From contig BCKL01000003.1 in assembly GCA_001600635.1 (NCBI GenBank), forward strand, positions 1 through 64,000: 64,000 bases of DNA, given 5' to 3'. Below the pieces are notes generated by a model. That model was not told the DNA's origin. It did not search any database and saw only the letters and a program-made list of their open reading frames with translations. This stretch comes from Leucosporidium creatinivorum (lineage: Eukaryota; Basidiomycota; Microbotryomycetes; Leucosporidiales; Leucosporidiaceae). This document shows, piece by piece, positions 22,854 to 33,500 of the stretch. Each line of letters begins with the position of its first letter. Within the stretch, counting starts at the first letter, position 1. The position numbers were made by a program, and so were the translations under genes.

Positions 22854-23192
22854 CGCCGAAGCTCCTCTCTGCGGCAGTCGCTTGGCTCGCTGGAGCTCAG
22901 ATTCTTTTACTGCTTGCTCTGCTCAGCTTCAGCTAGAGCTCGCATCCTCATGCAGAGCGGGCGGACGATTCGGTCGAAGCTGCTCGGCGCTGGCAGACGT
23001 AGGGTTGGCGGCTCCGCTACGCAATGGGAAAGCATAGCAAGATGATTCTATGACTAGAGCTCTGCAGTGACCCTATCAAGCTCTTTCCCACCCCTCCTCA
23101 GCGAACTTGACCTTCACGCTCGACCCTCGCGACGACCTTCAGCTCTTTCCCTCCTCCGCTTTCCTCGCTTTCCCAACCTCGCCCAGAAAGAA
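22854..23192. other. Promoter region of EMC8/9
   Basis: About 340 bp between the duplication and the EMC8/9 start codon. The stretch just before the start is pyrimidine-rich. No other feature is seen. Confidence 0.45.
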
Positions 23193-23946
23193 ATGACGAC
23201 CTACACCATTTCACCACTAGCCTACCTCAAGGTCATCCTACACGCCGCCAAGTACCCCTCCTCAACCTGTGTAGGCCTCCTCGTTGGCACCCTCGCTGGC
23301 AACGTCGTGACCGTGTCGGATGCGATCCCACTGCTGCACCACTGGACGGAGCTGAGTCCGATGATGGAGGCGGGGCTGCAGCTGGTGCATTCGAGCGACT
23401 GATGCCGTGCAGAGAAGGGGAGAGCTGACGCGCTCCTGAGAGCACAGGCGGAGGCGTATACCAAGACTCAAGGGCTCGTCTTTGTGGGGCTGTATGTCGG
23501 AAACGAGTTGTTGGAGGATACAGCGATCCCACGCGCGATGATCAAGGTGGCAGACGCGCTGAGGAAGGAGTTCCCTCAGACGCTCGTCCTCGTTGTGAGT
23601 CTCTGGCTTGCCAGTCGAGCTACAGGGCTTAGCTGACAGCTTCCATCGTACAGCTCGACAATGAAAAGCTCGCTACCACCGAGCCTGCTCTCATTGTACG
23701 CTCGACGTGCTTTCGCTGAACCCTCGAGCTGACCATCTCCCCTCGCAGCCCTACCTCGCCTCCGCACCCTCCGCATGGAAGCCCAACACACTACCGTCAT
23801 CAACGATCACTCTGTCCGACCCTTCCATCGCCGCAAAAGCTCTCGACACTGTCCGTAGTGGGCGCTATGCAGCGCTCGGCGATTTCGACGAGCACCTCGA
23901 GGATGTCACGGTCGACTGGCTCAAGAACGCCAAAGTAGTGCTGTAG
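23193..23946 (+). CDS. ER membrane protein complex subunit 8/9
   Basis: Four exons give about 190 residues. The protein opens with TTYTISPLAYLKVILHAAKY followed by PSSTCVGLLVG and VTVSDAIPLLHHW, which is the UPF0172/EMC8-EMC9 signature, an MPN-like fold lacking the metalloprotease residues. Later segments GLVFVGLYVGNE, FPQTLVLVLDNEKL and the C-terminal TVDWLKNAKVVL also fit. EMC8/9 is a cytosolic subunit of the EMC insertase, which places membrane helices into the ER. Short introns with CTGAC/CTGACC branch sites separate the exons. Confidence 0.87.
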
Positions 23947-24134
23947 CTCGCAGTAGAGGCAGTAGAGATGCAATCGGGCATGTGCTCGTATAGGATATAA
24001 AAGTACAGTGCTTGTTCGAGCGGCTTTGGGCAAAGCTCGGGGTCGGTCGACTATGAAACTTCAAGAGTATCGCTCCTCCTACTGCTCTGCTTGCCGCCGC
24101 TCCAAGAAGCGATACAGATGGGACGACAGCGATC

Positions 24135-25707
24135 TTAGCGGTTGTTGTTCTGGTAGCCCGAGCTTGTGGCGTCGTAGTCCTTGACGAACAGGATCTTCTT
24201 GTTGAGGTCGAGCCAGCTGCCGAGCGCGAGAAAGGTCAGCTCTCGGCTCGAGGCGAGACGAGAGGGCAGAACATACCACAGGAATTGAGCCATGTTCTCC
24301 TTGAGGATGGTGGCGGATTCCGGATCCATGGCGGTGTGAGCGAGGAGCTCAGGGAGGTTGACTGCCGAAAGTGAGGTCAAGGTCAGCGGTTGAGGCCGGA
24401 AAGAAGCGCACGACGACGCACCAAAGAGACGAAGAAGGTGCTCAGCACCGTAGACAGAGCTCAGCTGCACGTCCTTGTCGCCGAGCTTCTTGAGCTGCTC
24501 CGCATATTGGCCACGCTCGAAGCGGTAGAGGAGGTTGTTCCCCAGCGCCTTGTTGAAGTAGAGACCGAGTCCAGCGGCAACCTCGGCGGCGAGTCTGTTG
24601 AGTGTGGACCAGAGTCAGCGACTGAGGCGAATAGAGAGCAGGATGGGAGGCTCACCGGCGTCGATCATGGTCCTCGTTCTGAAGGTACTTGTTCCACTCG
24701 TCGAGAATCGTGTCGACGTTGGGCACGCGCGGCAAGGGGACGAGCTGTAGATGCTGAACGTTAGCGCGAGGTGTCGACCCAGCGAGCGAAGGAGGAGCAC
24801 GGCGCACCGTCTGGTTCTTGGTGATGGCCTCCCAGTCGTCGACGAGCTGCGTCTTGAGAGCGTCGGGGATGGAGATTTTGATCTCAGGTCGCTTCATGTA
24901 CTCCTCCTCCTGTAGCAGAGCAGCATTGTCAGCCAAGCGCGCCTCTTCCTCCAGGTCCCTCGAGCTCGAGCGGTACGAGCGCTCAGCTCCAGCGGATCAA
25001 CTCACAGCGTCGCCATCCCTCCCCCTCTTCTGACCACCCTTGGCCGTCGCCCTTCCAGCCCCTCCAGCAGCTCCTCCCTGTCCCGCCAGCTTCCTCATCG
25101 CCGCCGCTTCGGCCGCATCGTTGGCCTTTGCTGCCTCGCGCTCCGCCGCATCCCTTGCCCGCTGCGCCTCAATCAACGCCTTCTGCTTGCGAATGTTCTC
25201 CTCGTTGTACTTCTTGAGGCGATCTTCGGGGACCCATTCGTCCCAGCTATTGGCGAGAACCGCGAAGGGGTTGAGCTCCTCGCTCGCACAAACAGGCTGC
25301 TGCTCCTCGCCGCGCCGAGGAGGGCTGTTGGGGAAGTAGACACGTACCTCTGCTTCCATCCCTTGTAGTGCACCTTGTAATGCGGTCCCTGCTCGCCCGA
25401 CTCGTGGTCCTTGTCCCAGATCTCCGCCTCGAGCACCTGCAGGAGGGGGAAGGAGCGATTGACGCGACAGCGAGCTCGTTAGCTCTCTTCAAGCTACAGC
25501 GAGACCTGCCTGCATCCGGAGTCGCGGCAAAGAGTGAGGAGAAGTCACCCACCTTGCACTCGTACATCAACGGGCCATGGAAGCAGAGCGCGCGCTCTTG
25601 CGAGGCGTAGGTCAGTTTTGGCCTGGCGAAGCGAGGTGCAGAGGGTGCAGAAGGTCAGCTGAAGTGCTCGGACGAAGTCTGTAGTGTACGAGAGAGCCAG
25701 CGCACAT
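24135..25707 (-). CDS. EAF3/MRG15 chromatin protein
   Basis: About eight exons encode some 340 residues. The N-terminus has a chromo barrel (ALCFHGPLMYECK, VLEAEIWDKDHESGEQGPHY, KVHYKGWKQ, SWDEWVPEDRLKKYNEEN). An Ala-rich charged linker with a GQKRGRDGD basic patch follows. The MRG domain runs to the end (ISIPDALKTQLVDDWEAITK, LYRFERGQYAEQLKKL, VYGAEHLLRLF, TILKENMAQFLW). In this family the chromo barrel reads methylated H3K36 and the MRG domain recruits NuA4 acetyltransferase and Rpd3S deacetylase. The first codon appears to be split AT|G: the exon end at 25706 supplies AT and the next exon G, giving MPKLTYASQERAL. No other ATG fits the frame. Confidence 0.9.
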
Positions 25708-25958
25708 GGGTGCAGGAGCCGCCAGTGTATGAGACGCGACGGCGAGTTGGTTGGCAGATGAAGGAGGGAGCGCAAGCGAGGTTCGGAGCTGGCGGGCTCG
25801 GTTTGGCTGAGGGGAGTGCTCGCACCGCAAGGCTCGCTGTTGGAGCAGTAGGATCACGACCAATGATATTCTACAACAAGGAAGACTTAAACGATGCGAG
25901 ATGAAAACCTGCAGACTACCCGAGCTCGGTCCCCTCCTCCCTCGGCCTCCCTCCTTCA

Positions 25959-28900
25959 CTACGTTTTGCTCAACATGCGCTGCAGCTCAGCCAGGTCCAG
26001 CTGCTGTTGATTCGACATGGCGAACTGGTTGTTGCTGTATGCGTTGAGGTCGATATTTGGCTGCTGCTGTTGGGAAGGGGCGAAGTGCTGAATCGGAGGC
26101 GGGACAGGGAAGGGGAGTGAAGGCGGGGGCTGGCTGGCGAACATGCTGTTGGGGTTCTGTTGTTGCTGTTGCTGGATCTGAGGCTGGGGAGGTGGCGCCT
26201 GGTGCTGCTTTTGCGGTAGCGGGGGGATCTGCGAAACCTGCACGGGCACCCCTTCTGGCGTGGGCTGGCCTTGAAGCCACAACTCGGGCATGCCGACCTT
26301 GTTGAAGACGAGTGCGACAAACTTGCTCTGCTTGGGCATCGAGACCATCACCATACCGGTGTTGGGATGAGCGAACTTGACGATTCCGCACTGCGCGAGG
26401 GAGAGACCGAGCCGTCAGTTTCGCTCATCACGACAGCGGGGAGCGAGGATCAACGCACATGCGACCGATGCTCCATGCTATGAGCGAACATGGTGTAGAG
26501 TGCCTCGTTGTCGGCGCCACCCATGGTCGTCTGCTTGTCGCGAAGCTCCTTGGGGAGGGTTTCGTTCGGGATGGGCGCGATGGTGACGGCGGGGATCGAG
26601 TGCTTCGAGGAGAGCTCTTGCAGCGTCGACATCTTGATGGAGACGAGGGAGGAGATGCGGAGAGCTTGAGGGAACTGGGTTTCGGCGCTGTGGAGCGGAC
26701 GTAGGAGAGCCGAGGTCAGCTTCGTCCCGAATTAGATCAGCGAGAAGCGACGTACAGATCTCGAGCTACGGTCGCTGGCATCGGTGTAGCAGAGCAGTAC
26801 ATCATGTAGTCGCTCTTGGATCCCGTAGCCTCAGTGAGCGACCACGAGATGGATCCTCGCCAAATCTGCCTCGGTGGACTGCCCTCGAGCCCGGCGGTCG
26901 GCTGAGGCGCATGAGGCTGCTGCTGCTGGGTGGCCTGACCTTGTTGGTTCTGCTGGACGGGGTAGCTGGCGTTTGGGAGGTACGCGTTCGGTTGAGGTTG
27001 AGTGGAGGAGGGGCGAGAGCGTTGCTGCTGCTGTTGCTGGGAGGGGACGGGGACGTTTAAGCCGAGGCCTTGAGTCGCTCGAGCCGCCATGGCTTGCTGG
27101 TTGGCGAGGTTGAACCGGTGTCTGTGGCAGAAAGAGTCCGTTAGCAGACGCGTCGTGAGCGTCGAAGACGAGAAACGAAGCTCACTGCTCGGCAACCTCG
27201 TGCAGCCGCTTCATTTGCATGTTGGCCTGCTCCTGCGAGATCGTACCATTGGCTACCTTTGCCCGAATAGCGACGAGGTGACCCTCGATCTGCACCCTCA
27301 TCTCGTTGGGGATGGGCGGGAGCGAGGCGACTTGAGCGGGCGTGAACTTGAGCTCTTGCGGCGGGAGAGGTTGAGGCGTTTGGTTCTGCTGGCGTTGCTG
27401 AGCTTGCTGCTGGAGAAGTTGTTGCTGCTGCTGCAGTTGTTGGAGAGGGTTGGTGCCGAGGTTGGGCGAAGAGCCGGGAGGAGGAAGAGGCCGCTGACCA
27501 GCGACGGCGAAAGGGCTCGAGGCGGGGTTGCCTCCCGCTCCCTGACCTCCGCTGGCGTAAGCGGCGATGGCAGCTTGTACGTCTGCGAGACCTGGTGGAG
27601 GAGCTCCCGTGCGCGCAGCGTGGGCCTTCATCTCGTTCATGTAGGCCTGCAGGCTCTCGTTTGTGAGGACTGCTGGCGGTAGAGGGAGTGCTGGCGAGGC
27701 GGTGCGTCGAATCGGGTTTTGCGGTTGCTGAGGTATAGGGCCGGATGGGGTCCGCGTATGAGGAGGTAATGAGTTTGCTGGTGATGGCTTGGAAGGGTCT
27801 TTGAAGGTGGAAGGAGGTTGAGGGCCGAGCGCCGAAGCGGCGGCGGGGCCTGGCGTGTTGCCTTTGGCCTTTTTGGTGACGAGTGAGGGGTCGTTACTGG
27901 CGTTGCGTTTGATGTTGGTGCCTGTAGGTGTCCCAACTCCTGGAGTGTTGCCTCCGCTGGCTGTGCGGCTGTTGTAGAAGCCGATGAGAAAGCAGGCGTG
28001 CGCAGCGCCATAGAGGGGGAAGGTAAAGGGTGAGCTGGTATTGGCGGTGGTCGAGTTGTATACGAGATGTGGTGGGAAGCGACCCGACGACTGTAGGGGC
28101 GCGAAGGAGGTCAGCTCCGAAGCGAGTTCGGCGACGACGAGATACGAGCTCTCACCTCGCGCCAGAAAGCTTCCAGATTCGGCGTATGCCCCAGCGATAT
28201 CAGCGAGAAGAGCGTAGTCGTATGGGGGATCTGTAGCAAGCTCCACAAGGGTCAGCTTGCGCCGCCGCCGCGTTCTCCGGCTCGGCACTGACCTTGGTAA
28301 AGTTCTTGGCCACCGATTCCCACTCCTCCTGCGGCTCCTCATCCTCGAGCCAAATCTCCTCCGACTCGTGATTCGTAACATCCGTCGCCGAGATCACGAC
28401 GACATACTTGGGCAGCTGAGACTTGCCCTCCCCCTCCTGGCCGTTGATGGGGCCCGCCAGCAGCTTCTTGGCCAAAACGATGGCTCGTAGTACTCCGGAA
28501 GAGGATCTCCACAATGTCGAGGACGGGCGAGCTGGTCTCCGCAAGACGGAGGAGAGCGAGGAGAGGAAGGCATTGGGCGGGAGAAAGGGATGGGTGGGGA
28601 TCGCATGCGACGAGGGCGTAAGAGAGGTGACCAGGAGCTGTAGGGGATAGATTTGTGGTCAGTCTACGATCCGGTCCGGCTGCACCTTGTTCCACTGCAT
28701 CATATCGCTCGCCATCTGGCCTTCCCGCCCGCCAGCACGCGTCGGCTGAGCGAGCTGCCACTCCGAGTTGACAGCGGTTTCGGCTGCTGCTGCACAGCTG
28801 CAGCTCTGTAGACAGATCGTACGAATACGCCGCTGCTTCTCCTTCCTCCTCCATGCTTGTCGGACTCTGCTGCCTCCGCTGAAGCGGCTCAAGGGCCGCC

Positions 28901-29141
28901 GCGAAAGGAGCGACGAGCTCACCTGGCTTGTTGGATGCAGCTGGGACAGAGTGCTGTAGCAGAGCAGCATCAGCAGAGCCCTCCTTATCGCCTACAGGCT
29001 TCACGAGACTTACGAAATGACTGAAGAGCAATACGGCTGGATAACCGCCTGGGCTGCTGGATCGCAGATGAGGACGACGGGGACGACCGTGTTGCGCTTC
29101 TGAGCACTCTGAGCAGAAGCCACCGCCTGCACCTTGGACAT
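25959..29141 (-). CDS. MED25-like Mediator subunit (VWA plus ACID-like region)
   Basis: About nine exons give roughly 880 residues. The N-terminal part has the beta strands of a von Willebrand A fold: NTVVPVVLICDPAAQAVIQP near the start and LPKYVVVISATDVT later. The middle is disordered and rich in Gln and Pro. The C-terminal part resembles the MED25/PTOV ACID domain: IWRGSISWSLTEA, FPQALRISSLVSIKM, then CGIVKFAHPNTGMVMVSMPK with KFVALVFNKVGMPEL. The end is again Gln-rich. MED25 links activators to the Mediator tail. Exons 2-4 near 28660-28990 are hard to place and one junction is ambiguous. Alternative: another VWA-containing transcription coactivator. Confidence 0.62.
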
Positions 29142-29282
29142 GAGATACACCTCCCGCTGCCTGTAGCGCGATAGGAAGCCGACAGAACGAGAGCGAGCAG
29201 CGACGAGAAGGAAGGTAAGCAGCGCCGGCGACGAATCGCTCGTTGTCCTTTGCCCTATTTCGCACCTCAACTAGTCGCAATT

Positions 29283-30178
29283 ATGTCTGATGTGAGTATG
29301 CTTATAGACGGCTATAGTACTACAGGCTAATAGTCTCGCTCTTCTACAGCCTTCTCAGTGGGGTAAGCCGCTTCCCCCTCATCCAACTCATCTCCGAGCT
29401 TCTCGCGAGCTGTAGGGCTGCAAAACTGACAGTCTTCCCACCTGCTACAGAAATTCGCTTCTCCAAGTGCGCTCCTTCTCTCGCTGTACCATCCCACACC
29501 CATCGCTGACCTTTCGAACCGCCCTCATCGTCAGCTCGCGCAAGCGTCCCTACTTCTACAACGAGTCGACCAAGGAATCCCTCTGGGATGCTCCCCAATC
29601 GCTCAACCCCGACTCCATCTCCCAACTACGAGGCTACGAGCACCTCTCCTACTCTTCCGACGCCGCCTCAGCTCCCGCCGCGCCCGCTCCTACCAACAAT
29701 AAGGTTCGCGCTTCCCACTTGCTCATTAAGCACAATGCGAGCAGGAGGGCATCGTCCTGGAAGAGTCCAACTATTACCCGCTCCAAGGAGGAGGCGTTGG
29801 AGATTATCAAGGGCCACCAGCAGGCGTTGCAGCAGGCTCCCGATCTCAAGGAGGCGTTCGCTAAGCTCGCTAGTACCGAGAGTGACTGCTCGTCCGCTAG
29901 AGATGGTGGTGATCTTGGTGAGTGTTTCAGGTCGAGCTTCTTGCCGCTCCCGAGAGGCTGCTCATCTTCGCCGAGCTGACCTTTCCTCTTCCCCAGGCTA
30001 CTTCGGCCGAGGACAGATGCAGAAGCCTTTCGAGGATGCTACCTTCGCTACCGCCATCGATAGCATGAGTGATATCAGTACGTCGCCTGACTTCCTCTCT
30101 GTTGCTTCCCCGCTGACCCTTTTCCCTTTCACAGTCTCGACCGACTCGGGCGTTCACATCATCTTGAGGACCGCTTGA
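29283..30178 (+). CDS. Peptidyl-prolyl isomerase ESS1/PIN1 (parvulin)
   Basis: About six exons, the first only nine coding bases (MSD), encode some 175 residues. The N-terminal WW domain is spread over four exons and ends SRKRPYFYNESTKESLWDAP. The parvulin domain follows: VRASHLLIKHNASRRASSWK, EALEIIKGHQ, FAKLASTESDCSSARDGGDL, GYFGRGQMQKPFEDATFA and SGVHIILRTA. The basic Arg cluster and the Cys of the SDCSSA segment match the phosphate-binding and catalytic residues of Pin1. Ess1 isomerises phospho-Ser/Thr-Pro bonds in the RNA polymerase II C-terminal domain. It is divergent from the MED25-like gene with only about 140 bp between starts. Confidence 0.93.
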
Positions 30179-30522
30179 TCTGTTGGAGAATACGATTGAG
30201 ATATCTATGTGTGTCTGCGGGGCCAGTGAGCGTCCGAGAAGTGGGAGGGGAAGCGAGAGTTCGGCGAGTGAGCTACGACTTGGGCGCGGCGCGCAGGCAG
30301 AGCACGGCGCCCTCGCAGCGGGACTAGCTACGACTCCACACAGCCTTCTACAGCTCTGCTACTTGTCCGCTTCGCTTCCCTGCTTGACCGCACTTGCCGC
30401 TCCCTGCTCACTCTCGGCGAAGCTCAACTCGACCTCTCAATCCGCCGCGAGACCGACGAAGCTCGAGAGCCAGAACAAACGATATGCAATGCAATAGACT
30501 AGCTCCACGTTTCTGAACGTCT
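30179..30522. other. Convergent 3' intergenic region
   Basis: About 340 bp between the ESS1 stop and the end of the large HATPase gene. It should hold both 3' untranslated regions. No other feature is seen. Confidence 0.5.
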
Positions 30523-33500
30523 CTACGCCCTCCCACCGGTTGCGGCCACCTTACTGAGCAGCTGAGCCATGCGCCTGCGCCGAGGAAGGAAGGGCGACGA
30601 AGGAGGAGGCGAGGAGGAAGGGGAAGGGGAAGGCGAGTAAGAGAGAGGAGGAGAGAGAAGATGGAAAGAGGTTTGAAGGGAGGGAGAAGGGTACTGAGGT
30701 TAGTACAGCTGACATCTGTCAGGAGAAGGAGAGAGCTCGGCGAGCGTACATGAAATGTTCCTCCAAAATCGACTGAGTGTAAAAGGAATGCTCTGAGTCA
30801 TGCTGACGTGAAATGTTGTGCGATAATTCGCTGCGACAACGATGCAGAATATCAGCCATCGTCGGTGACTTAGCGAAAATCGGTGGCGAGGACGAAGAAA
30901 GCTACTCACTGCGCCAAAGTATGAAAGCACGCGATGAGAGCGTCATTCATCTTCCCTTGAGCTACATCTGCGTCATGCCACGCCTCATAGTAACGCTGAT
31001 TGAAGTAGATGGAGCCGTTTCGGTTGAAGGCGATGAGGCTGTCGACGACGACGGCGAGTCAGCGAACGAGCTCGAGGAAGAGAGGCAAGACTGCTCACGG
31101 TCCACTAGCATCCCAAAAGACGTGCAACGCCCGAGGATCGACCTGGTAGACCTCGCCGACGGGGCGGACGATGAGCTGAACGAATCGCAGGAGAGCCTCG
31201 TGGTGGGTCGTCATGAAGGCGTCGCTGTGGCCATAGAGAGGTCAGCTTCGGCTATCAACGACACTCGAACGAACAAGCTTACACATCAGTCACATCCCGC
31301 TCAAGGAAGAAGCGCAGGCCATCAACGTTGGCGACGAAAGCGAGGTTGGCGGCGCCTGTCGAGTCGCAGTAGGAAGATTCCGATTCGGTCACAGTCGTCT
31401 TCTGCACAGCGTTCGAGATGGAAGTGCCCATCTCCGGGCGAGAGGCCTGTGCAAGTGGATCGAGATGGTCAGCGACAATTCTCGGCGCAGGAAGCAGGCG
31501 AGAAGGCGAACCTGGATCGCCTTGCGGACGTTCTGGCGGATGGCGTCGGTGTTGGTGGGAGTCGAAGCGGGGGTACTGGGCACCATCGAAGGCGGCCTCG
31601 GTACGAGCGCTCCATCCTGCGACGAGCCCGAGTCCATCGGCGAGCTTCCTCCGCCGAGACCTGACCCTCCAAGTCCCTCGGCGCTGCCGCCTGCTCGCTC
31701 CCTCGACTCGGGTCGAGCGAACTGACGCCTCAGGCTCGAGAAAAGGCCTTTGTCGCCTGATGCTCCTGCTCCTGCTCCTGCAGCCATCGCTGTCGATTGA
31801 AGCGCCTGCTTCGCTGCACCAGCGATACCATCGGGGGTCGGCGAGGGCGAGGGCGAGTTGGACGAGTACGGGGGCGGACGAGTATCCTTGTTGGGCAGAG
31901 GACGTCGAGGATATCCAGGGTTCGCAAGGATTGCGTTTGCGGCGTTCTCGACGTGAGGGGGCTGCTGCTGCTGGATGGTCCGAGCGAGGTAGTCCGGATC
32001 GGCGTCAGCGAAGAGTTGCTGAAGCTGGTTCGTGTATAGTGCCAGCTTGTCGGGGCTCTGAGCAGAAGAAGGAAATCAGCTATGAGAGGAGCGAAGAGCT
32101 ATGCAACCACTCACCAACGCCTGAGCCGCCTTGAGTTGTGCTTGAGCTCGCTCCTGCCTCAATCGCTCATCGGCCGCTGCCTTCTCGGCCTTGCGAGAGG
32201 ATAGGATTCGTTCGACGTTGAAGCCACGTCGAGCGAGGTTCTTGAGCGATGTCGAGAGGATGGTCATGAAGAGGAGAGCGTCGTTGGCTCGCTGCTTCGA
32301 AAGGAGGAGTTTGCAGAGGCCGGTGGCGACCTGTCGGAGGTTGAGGTTAGCGGGCAAGCTATCGAAGAGCAGGGCAAGTGAGACGATACCTCGTAGTAGT
32401 CGAGCTCGAGATCCGCAGAGAAAAACAGCTGGACGTCGGAACCCTTTGGCGCGGTCTTAGCGCAAGCGCTGGCGGCCTGCGTGTGTCGCTTGACGTTGCG
32501 GCTGTAGGTAAGCGAGCGAACGAGCTCGATGGACCTGTAGCGCGAGCATCGTCAACGATGGTCCCGGCATCGCAACGTTATGAGCAAGCTCACCGGACCT
32601 CGAAGACTTGAAGATGGGTCTGGATCCACTCGGCGTCGTGCTTGAGCTCTCCCTTTCCGTACTGTTGTCGACGCTCCGAGAGGAAGAGGAAGGTGCGCTC
32701 GGCAATAGCTGTCTCGAGCAAGACAGTCAGCGAACGGTTCGGCGAAGCAGCTCGATGGAAATCTCACCTCGGTGAAGTTCTACCGCCCTCTTCGAGCCCT
32801 GGTCAGGTTCTCCTAGCGTCCGATAGTTCTCCGTAACGAGTTTGGAGATCCTTGGAGCTCCGAGCGACTCTGCTAGAGACTCGAGAGCGTCCTCTTGCGG
32901 ACAGGCCAACACCTCGGCTTGGAAGACTCGGAAGGCTGTTGGAGCGCCAAGGTCAGCGAGGCCAGCAAGGATATCCAAAAATCAGCTTACCTTGAGGATC
33001 ATCGTTGACAGCCAGCTCGCTCGCCCTCGACAGCTGGTAGACCAGGGTGGTGGCTTCTCCATCCTCGTCGTCGCTGTCGTCGTCCAGGAGAGTCTTCGAG
33101 GTGCTGGTCGTCGTCGGCATCCTCTTGGTACCGAGGAAGAAGGCCGACATCTTCATTCGGGAGCGGAGAGTCGAAGGAAGGGCATGATAGTTGGAAGCGA
33201 GCATGCGAAGGACTGGTAGAGGAGAGGGTCAGCTCGACGCTTCTCCGCTGTCGAACAGGGAAAGCGTACCACTCAGATACCTCTCCGACGATCCCGAGAG
33301 ATCCAAGAAGCGGTCAGGGTCCGCAATGACCATCGTAGCGACCTCGGCAGTCGAAGGCGTCTCCTTCACTCCCACGCCAGCGAGGAAGGGTCGCGCCGAG
33401 AGTCCAAAGTCGGGCACGGTGACGAAGAGAGACTTAAGGCCTGGTGGGAGCGCCGAGTCGGTCTGGAAGAAGCAGGTGGTGGGCTCAACCAGCTGCGAGT

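Noticed and set aside
28640-28720. A 30-nt intron in the MED25-like gene
   Set aside because: Too short for a working lariat. A donor about 20 nt upstream gives a normal 50-nt intron in the same frame, so that was preferred, though the junction stays uncertain.
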